NCBI GenBank assembly: GCA_021324035.1 | Contig: JAJPJU010000117.1 | Span: forward strand, 1 to 9,005 | From: Spartobacteria bacterium | GTDB lineage: Bacteria; Verrucomicrobiota; Verrucomicrobiia; Chthoniobacterales; UBA10450 | Reading direction: 5' to 3' | DNA: 9,005 nt | In this document: positions 5,924 through 9,005 of the stretch, one piece after another | Position numbering within the stretch: position 1 is the stretch's first letter | Layout: each line of letters begins with the position of its first letter | Made by a program: the position numbers and the translations under genes | Notes under the pieces: generated by a model | Told to the model about the DNA's origin: nothing | What the model saw: only the letters and a program-made list of their open reading frames with translations | Databases searched by the model: none

Positions 5924-7082
5924 GCGTCCGGCAGAAATCCTGGAACCGATCGAGACCTTTTTTGATGATGTCGATGCTGGTCGCGTAGCTAAACCGGATG
6001 GTGCGATCGTCGCCAAACGCCGCGCCCGGCACCACCGCCACATTGGATTTGCTCAAAAGTCTGTCGGCGAAGTTTTGGGAGGTAAGCCCGAGCTGGCTGA
6101 CGTTGACCAGAACATAAAAGGCGCCCTGCGGTTTCACCGCCGTGATGTTCGGGATCTTTGAAAGCCGATCGATCATGTAATTGCGGCGCATGTCGAATTC
6201 ATCACGCATATCGGCCACACACTGTTGGTCGCCCTTGAGAGCAGCCAGCGCTCCGCGTTGCCCGAACGAGCACGGATTAGAGCTGCTGTGGCTTTGAATG
6301 GAATCGACCGCTTTGGCAACGGCTTCAGGCGCCGCCAGGTAGCCAAGCCGCCAACCCGTCATCGCGTAGGACTTGCTGAATCCGTTGACCGTGATCGTCA
6401 GGTCGTAGGCTTCTTTGGAGACCGACGCGACGCTGACATGCTTGGCATCGTCGTAAACGAGCTTCTCGTAAATTTCGTCGGACAAAATGTAAATATCTTC
6501 GCCACTCGCGATCTCGACCAGCGCTGCGAGTTCTTCGCGGGTGTAAACCGCACCGGTCGGATTGCCGGGGCTGTTGAGGATGAGCATTTTCGTTCGCGGC
6601 GTCATCGCATTTTCAAAATCTTCCGGACGAAGTTTCCAATTATTGCGTTCCATCGTCGGAACGATTACGGGTTCGGCCCCGGCCAGTCGCACCATGTCCG
6701 GATAGCTCACCCAGTAGGGCGCGGGAATGACCACTTCGTCGCCCGGCTGGCAGGTTGCCAGAATCGCGTTGTAACAAGAATGCTTGGCGCCATTGCTGAC
6801 GATGATCTGGCTCGCCCGATAGGTGAGGCCATTGTCCGCCGCCAATTTCTCGGCGATGGCCGCGCGCAACTCGGGAATTCCGGCGCTCGGCGTATATTTG
6901 GTGAATCCGGCCTGCAAGGCCTCGATCGCCGCCTGTTTGATGTGCTCGGGCGTATCAGAATCCGGTTCGCCCGCGCCAAAGCCGCAGACATCGATTCCTT
7001 CTGCCTTCATCGCCTTCGCTTTGCTGTCGATTGAAAGCGTGAGGGAGGGCGTCAGTTGCGCAGCGCGTTCGGAAATTTCCAT
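5919..7082 (-). CDS. aspC: Pyridoxal-phosphate aspartate aminotransferase, class I (Ib-type)
   Basis: Moves the amino group between aspartate and 2-oxoglutarate; some relatives also act on prephenate. The chosen ATG at 7082 gives 387 residues beginning MEISERAAQLTPSLTLSIDSKAK, the normal family N-terminus. A longer frame from GTG 7118 would add 12 unconserved residues. Fold-type I motifs are AGEPDSDTP (37-45), SNGAKHSCYN with K100 (the position of the side-chain carboxylate-binding lysine of the Thermus Ib enzyme), YWVSYPDMVR, NSPGNPTG with N174, SDEIYEKLVY with D202 and Y205, FSKSYAMTGWRLGY with the PLP lysine K237, and TIRFSYATS with R363, which binds the substrate alpha-carboxylate. Nothing essential is missing. 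It starts 35 bp after the ndk stop and may be transcribed with it. Class is certain; exact substrate preference is inferred from K100. Confidence 0.93.
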   Translation of the reverse strand: MEISERAAQLTPSLTLSIDSKAKAMKAEGIDVCGFGAGEPDSDTPEHIKQAAIEALQAGFTKYTPSAGIPELRAAIAEKLAADNGLTYRASQIIVSNGAKHSCYNAILATCQPGDEVVIPAPYWVSYPDMVRLAGAEPVIVPTMERNNWKLRPEDFENAMTPRTKMLILNSPGNPTGAVYTREELAALVEIASGEDIYILSDEIYEKLVYDDAKHVSVASVSKEAYDLTITVNGFSKSYAMTGWRLGYLAAPEAVAKAVDSIQSHSSSNPCSFGQRGALAALKGDQQCVADMRDEFDMRRNYMIDRLSKIPNITAVKPQGAFYVLVNVSQLGLTSQNFADRLLSKSNVAVVPGAAFGDDRTIRFSYATSIDIIKKGLDRFQDFCRTL

Positions 7083-7117
7083 TGTTAGTTTTTCGTTTCT
7101 AAGTAAGGGAGCGCACA

Positions 7118-8194
7118 CTATTTGCGCCCATAAAAATTTTCAATCAAAGCTTTAAAATTATTCTCTTCCGGGCGGACGATTCCCATTTCCCGCCTGGCAT
7201 TCTCGACCGAATCCGACGCATGCGCGGCATTGATCATGATCGTTTGGCCGAATTCTTTTCGAATTGATCCCGGCGGCGCTTTTGCGGGATCGGTAGGTCC
7301 CAGGACATCGCGAATCTTGCTGACGGCGTTTTCGCCCTGGTAAACCAGCGCGATACACTTCTCGCTGCCCGGTTCCTCGCGTTTTTCCGGCAACGTGTCG
7401 CTCGGGCGTGCTCCGGCCATGAATTGCACGATGTCTTCCCAGGCGTCGCGACCTTTGGAGTGTCCGAGTTTGTCTTGCAACACCGGCAACACCGGGCCGT
7501 AAAAGTTTTCCGCCTCGGCAACGCTCATCCGGTGCACTTTGAATCCGACGATGTAAAGGCCGGTCCGCGAGAATACCTCGATCACGCCGCCGGGCCGAAC
7601 GTTCGGGAATTTGAAGTTATCGGGCTTAATCAAAACCAGCGTCTTCTCGACCTTGGCATTTTCCGGAAATTGCACGCAGTTATCGAGAATTCCGCCGTCG
7701 CTATCGGAGTATTGCGCCCAAAGTTTTAAATCGCGATCGATCATCTTCGGGTCGAACGCCGCAATCACTCCAGGTTCGAAGTAGGTAACTTTGCCCCCAT
7801 CGTCCGTAATGTAATCGCCGAAGGTGTCGCGAATCGTTTCGCCGGCGGTAGTCTCATGACGAATGTGTCCGACGGTCGTGCGCATTTTCGCGGCCGCATC
7901 CGGTCCCCGGAAAACAAGGCACAACACCCGGGCGCGCTGTCCGTGTTTTTCGCAGCCGAAGTTTTTCAGGATGTAATCACGGATTAATTCCTGGGTGGCC
8001 CGATGGGCCGGCTCGGTTTCGCTGACGATGGTATCGGCGTATTGCCGCACCAATTGCTCGCTGGGCGCAAACATCCGGGCCGCGACCAGATCGAGCCCGG
8101 TTCGCGAGATCAGTCGCGAAATAATGCCACCGGTGCGCGATTTGCGCATCGAATACGGCGTCAAGATTGCGTAAGCCAGTTCTTCGTTCTGCAT
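7118..8194 (-). CDS. ndk: Tandem-domain nucleoside diphosphate kinase
   Basis: Transfers the gamma-phosphate between nucleoside di- and triphosphates through a phosphohistidine. With the ATG at 8194 the protein has 358 residues, more than twice the usual 135-150. Two NDK-like domains are seen. The C-terminal one (about 183-338) is intact: TLVLIKPDNF with the conserved lysine K190, PPGSIRKEFG, and NAAHASDS with the catalytic histidine H325. The N-terminal one (about 5-150) keeps the overall pattern (YAILTPYSMRK, GGIISRLISRTGLDLVAARMF, LVFRGPDAAAKMR, GETIRDTFGDY). It has threonine in place of the lysine (LTP for IKP) and no N-x-x-H-x-S-D motif, reading VTYFEPGVIAAFD instead, so it is probably inactive. 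A GTG at 8296 would lengthen it by 34 unconserved residues and overlap prmA; I reject that start. The gene lies 71 bp downstream of prmA. Confidence 0.88.
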   Translation of the reverse strand: MQNEELAYAILTPYSMRKSRTGGIISRLISRTGLDLVAARMFAPSEQLVRQYADTIVSETEPAHRATQELIRDYILKNFGCEKHGQRARVLCLVFRGPDAAAKMRTTVGHIRHETTAGETIRDTFGDYITDDGGKVTYFEPGVIAAFDPKMIDRDLKLWAQYSDSDGGILDNCVQFPENAKVEKTLVLIKPDNFKFPNVRPGGVIEVFSRTGLYIVGFKVHRMSVAEAENFYGPVLPVLQDKLGHSKGRDAWEDIVQFMAGARPSDTLPEKREEPGSEKCIALVYQGENAVSKIRDVLGPTDPAKAPPGSIRKEFGQTIMINAAHASDSVENARREMGIVRPEENNFKALIENFYGRK

Positions 8195-8265
8195 TGCAAT
8201 TTGCCCGCGGCTTAAGATTAAACCGCGTAGATGCAGAAAACCGTAGCCGCCAAGCTTCGCCGAAC

Positions 8266-9005
8266 CTACCTGCGGCCAGCTAACATCGCAACCCACTTTC
8301 CGCGTCTGCGGATGTCGAAAATCTGGGCCTTCATCCGGGTCAGAGCGCGCTTCACATCCGCTTCCTGATTGCGCAAGATTCCAGAAAGAATTAGCCAGCG
8401 CACCCCCCTCAATTTGGGAAGGATTTTGATTAGCAACTCGCTGAAGAGATTCGCGGTCACGACGTCGACACGCCCCTCAAGCGTCCAGTCGCGGACATCG
8501 GCGACACGAAATTTCACGCCGCGAATCTTATTAAGCCCGGCGTTTTGTTTCGCGGTCGAAATCGCGATGGGATCGTTGTCGATTCCGATTACCTGTTTTG
8601 CGCCGAGAGCCTTTGCCGCGAGCGCGAAGATTCCACTCCCGGTTCCAAGATCGACGACTAGTTCCGGGGAGCGCAGGCCACTGGCCTGCGGTGTTCGGCG
8701 GCTCGCCGAACACGAGTAACTCCGGCGAGCCGCCTGCACTCCCCAACCGCAGATCAATCTTTCGAGCATTCGGATACACATTGCCGTTGTCGCGTGCTCG
8801 CCGGTTCCAAACGCAGCGCCGGCTGGAATGATTAACTTTCGTTCGCCAATTCTAATCGGCTTGGTTTTCTGACGCAGCACGCGTTTTTTCCAATTGCGCG
8901 GCAATTTCTCAATTCGGCCGCCGAATTGTTCGGCCAATTCCAGCAAACCTGCGCGAGCGTCCGATGCGACCTCGAATTGCAAACGTTTCCGATCCGGTCG
9001 CTCAA
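8266..9005 (-). CDS. prmA: Ribosomal protein L11 methyltransferase PrmA, N-terminus outside window
   Basis: Predicted to methylate ribosomal protein L11 with S-adenosylmethionine in the cytoplasm. The frame is open to the right edge; codons upstream of the TTG at 8982 read (E)RPDRKRL in frame, so this is the middle and C-terminal part of a longer gene. Motifs in order are NWKKRV...KPIRIGERKLIIPAG, the PrmA-specific AFGTGEHATTAMCIRMLE, SAM-binding motif I LVVDLGTGSGIFALAAKALGA, the acidic IGIDNDPIAI, and VVTANLFSELL, the counterpart of the NxL loop. Between RMLERL and LVVDLG there are about 33 residues where about 6 are usual in E. coli PrmA. The excess (about W80-P106 counted from TTG 8982) is coded by the palindromic element at 8666-8744. 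The stop is TAG 8266-8268. The fold is otherwise intact, so the gene is probably functional. Confidence 0.9.
   Translation of the reverse strand, partial: ERPDRKRLQFEVASDARAGLLELAEQFGGRIEKLPRNWKKRVLRQKTKPIRIGERKLIIPAGAAFGTGEHATTAMCIRMLERLICGWGVQAARRSYSCSASRRTPQASGLRSPELVVDLGTGSGIFALAAKALGAKQVIGIDNDPIAISTAKQNAGLNKIRGVKFRVADVRDWTLEGRVDVVTANLFSELLIKILPKLRGVRWLILSGILRNQEADVKRALTRMKAQIFDIRRRGKWVAMLAGRR
8666..8744. repeat. 79-bp palindromic element inside prmA, read in frame
   Basis: The ends form imperfect terminal inverted repeats, 12 of 13 positions (8666-8678 against 8732-8744, GGGGAG...CTCCCC). Inside is an 8-bp hairpin (8672-8679 with 8683-8690, loop ACT) and a perfect 10-bp hairpin GTGTTCGGCG / CGCCGAACAC (8691-8700 with 8704-8713, loop GCT). 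Also, 12 bases at 8697-8708 are repeated in inverted orientation at 8723-8734. The GGCGGCTC core is shared with the repeat at 2673-2725. It is translated without a stop into an Ala/Arg/Ser-rich segment placed between the PrmA-specific motif and the SAM-binding strand. No clear target-site duplication is seen. Confidence 0.85.

Noticed and set aside
6225..7034. Long plus-strand frame of 269 codons opposite the aminotransferase gene
   Set aside because: It lies wholly antisense to a gene with complete aminotransferase motifs, has an Arg-rich, motif-free product and is typical of GC-rich shadow frames.
7083..7118. Longer aminotransferase starting at GTG 7118, overlapping the ndk stop by one base
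   Set aside because: The overlap would suggest coupling, but the family's N-terminus begins at the ATG at 7082 and the extra 12 residues look non-conserved.
8195..8296. Longer ndk starting at GTG 8296
   Set aside because: It would overlap prmA and add 34 residues with no match to NDK; the ATG at 8194 sits directly before the first conserved strand.
8666..8744. prmA as a pseudogene disrupted by the repeat
   Set aside because: The frame stays open through the element and all downstream methyltransferase motifs are intact in the same frame.
1..9005. CRISPR array, tRNA, rRNA, transposase or defence gene
   Set aside because: No regularly spaced direct repeats, no cloverleaf or rRNA signature, and no matching protein motif were seen on either strand.

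Overview
The window looks like a chromosomal segment of a Gram-negative bacterium with lipid A, most likely a member of Verrucomicrobiota (Chthoniobacterales-like). This is inferred from four things: the LpxC-FabZ fusion directly followed by lpxA (a layout known from Bacteroidota and the Planctomycetes-Verrucomicrobia-Chlamydiae group), the tail of an exosortase-associated TIGR03790 protein, a duplicated NDP-kinase gene, and many GC-rich palindromic repeats. No marker gene settles the taxonomy.

Layout: one gene reads rightward, the 3' end of a TIGR03790-type protein (1-522). Everything else is on the minus strand. In transcription order these are prmA (cut by the right edge), a tandem two-domain nucleoside diphosphate kinase, an aspartate-type aminotransferase, a KDPG/KHG aldolase (eda), a GH57 alpha-glucan branching enzyme, a secreted protein with a FlgD-like Ig domain, lpxC-fabZ and lpxA. 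The minus-strand genes lie close together. Spacers are 71, 35, 59, 9, 96 and 91 bp, and the last pair overlaps by 4 bp, so eda-GH57 and lpxC/fabZ-lpxA are the most convincing co-transcribed pairs. lpxA converges on the TIGR03790 gene with 6 bp between them. There is no gene-free stretch above 100 bp.

Functions: LpxC-FabZ and LpxA carry out the first two steps of lipid A synthesis and the competing fatty-acid dehydratase step. Eda and the GH57 enzyme belong to central sugar and glycogen metabolism. PrmA, NDK and the aminotransferase are housekeeping enzymes. No defence system, transposase, phage gene, CRISPR array, tRNA or rRNA is visible.

The most notable feature is small palindromic DNA. 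Four elements of three or four types lie within 9 kb. Two sit inside conserved genes and are read through in frame: 63 bp (21 codons) in the branching enzyme and about 79 bp (about 27 codons) in prmA. A third, 96 bp with 29-bp terminal inverted repeats, supplies the start codon of the secreted protein. The fourth is a nested hairpin just upstream of lpxC-fabZ. This resembles the in-frame palindromic elements known from Rickettsia, but in a different lineage and with different sequences.
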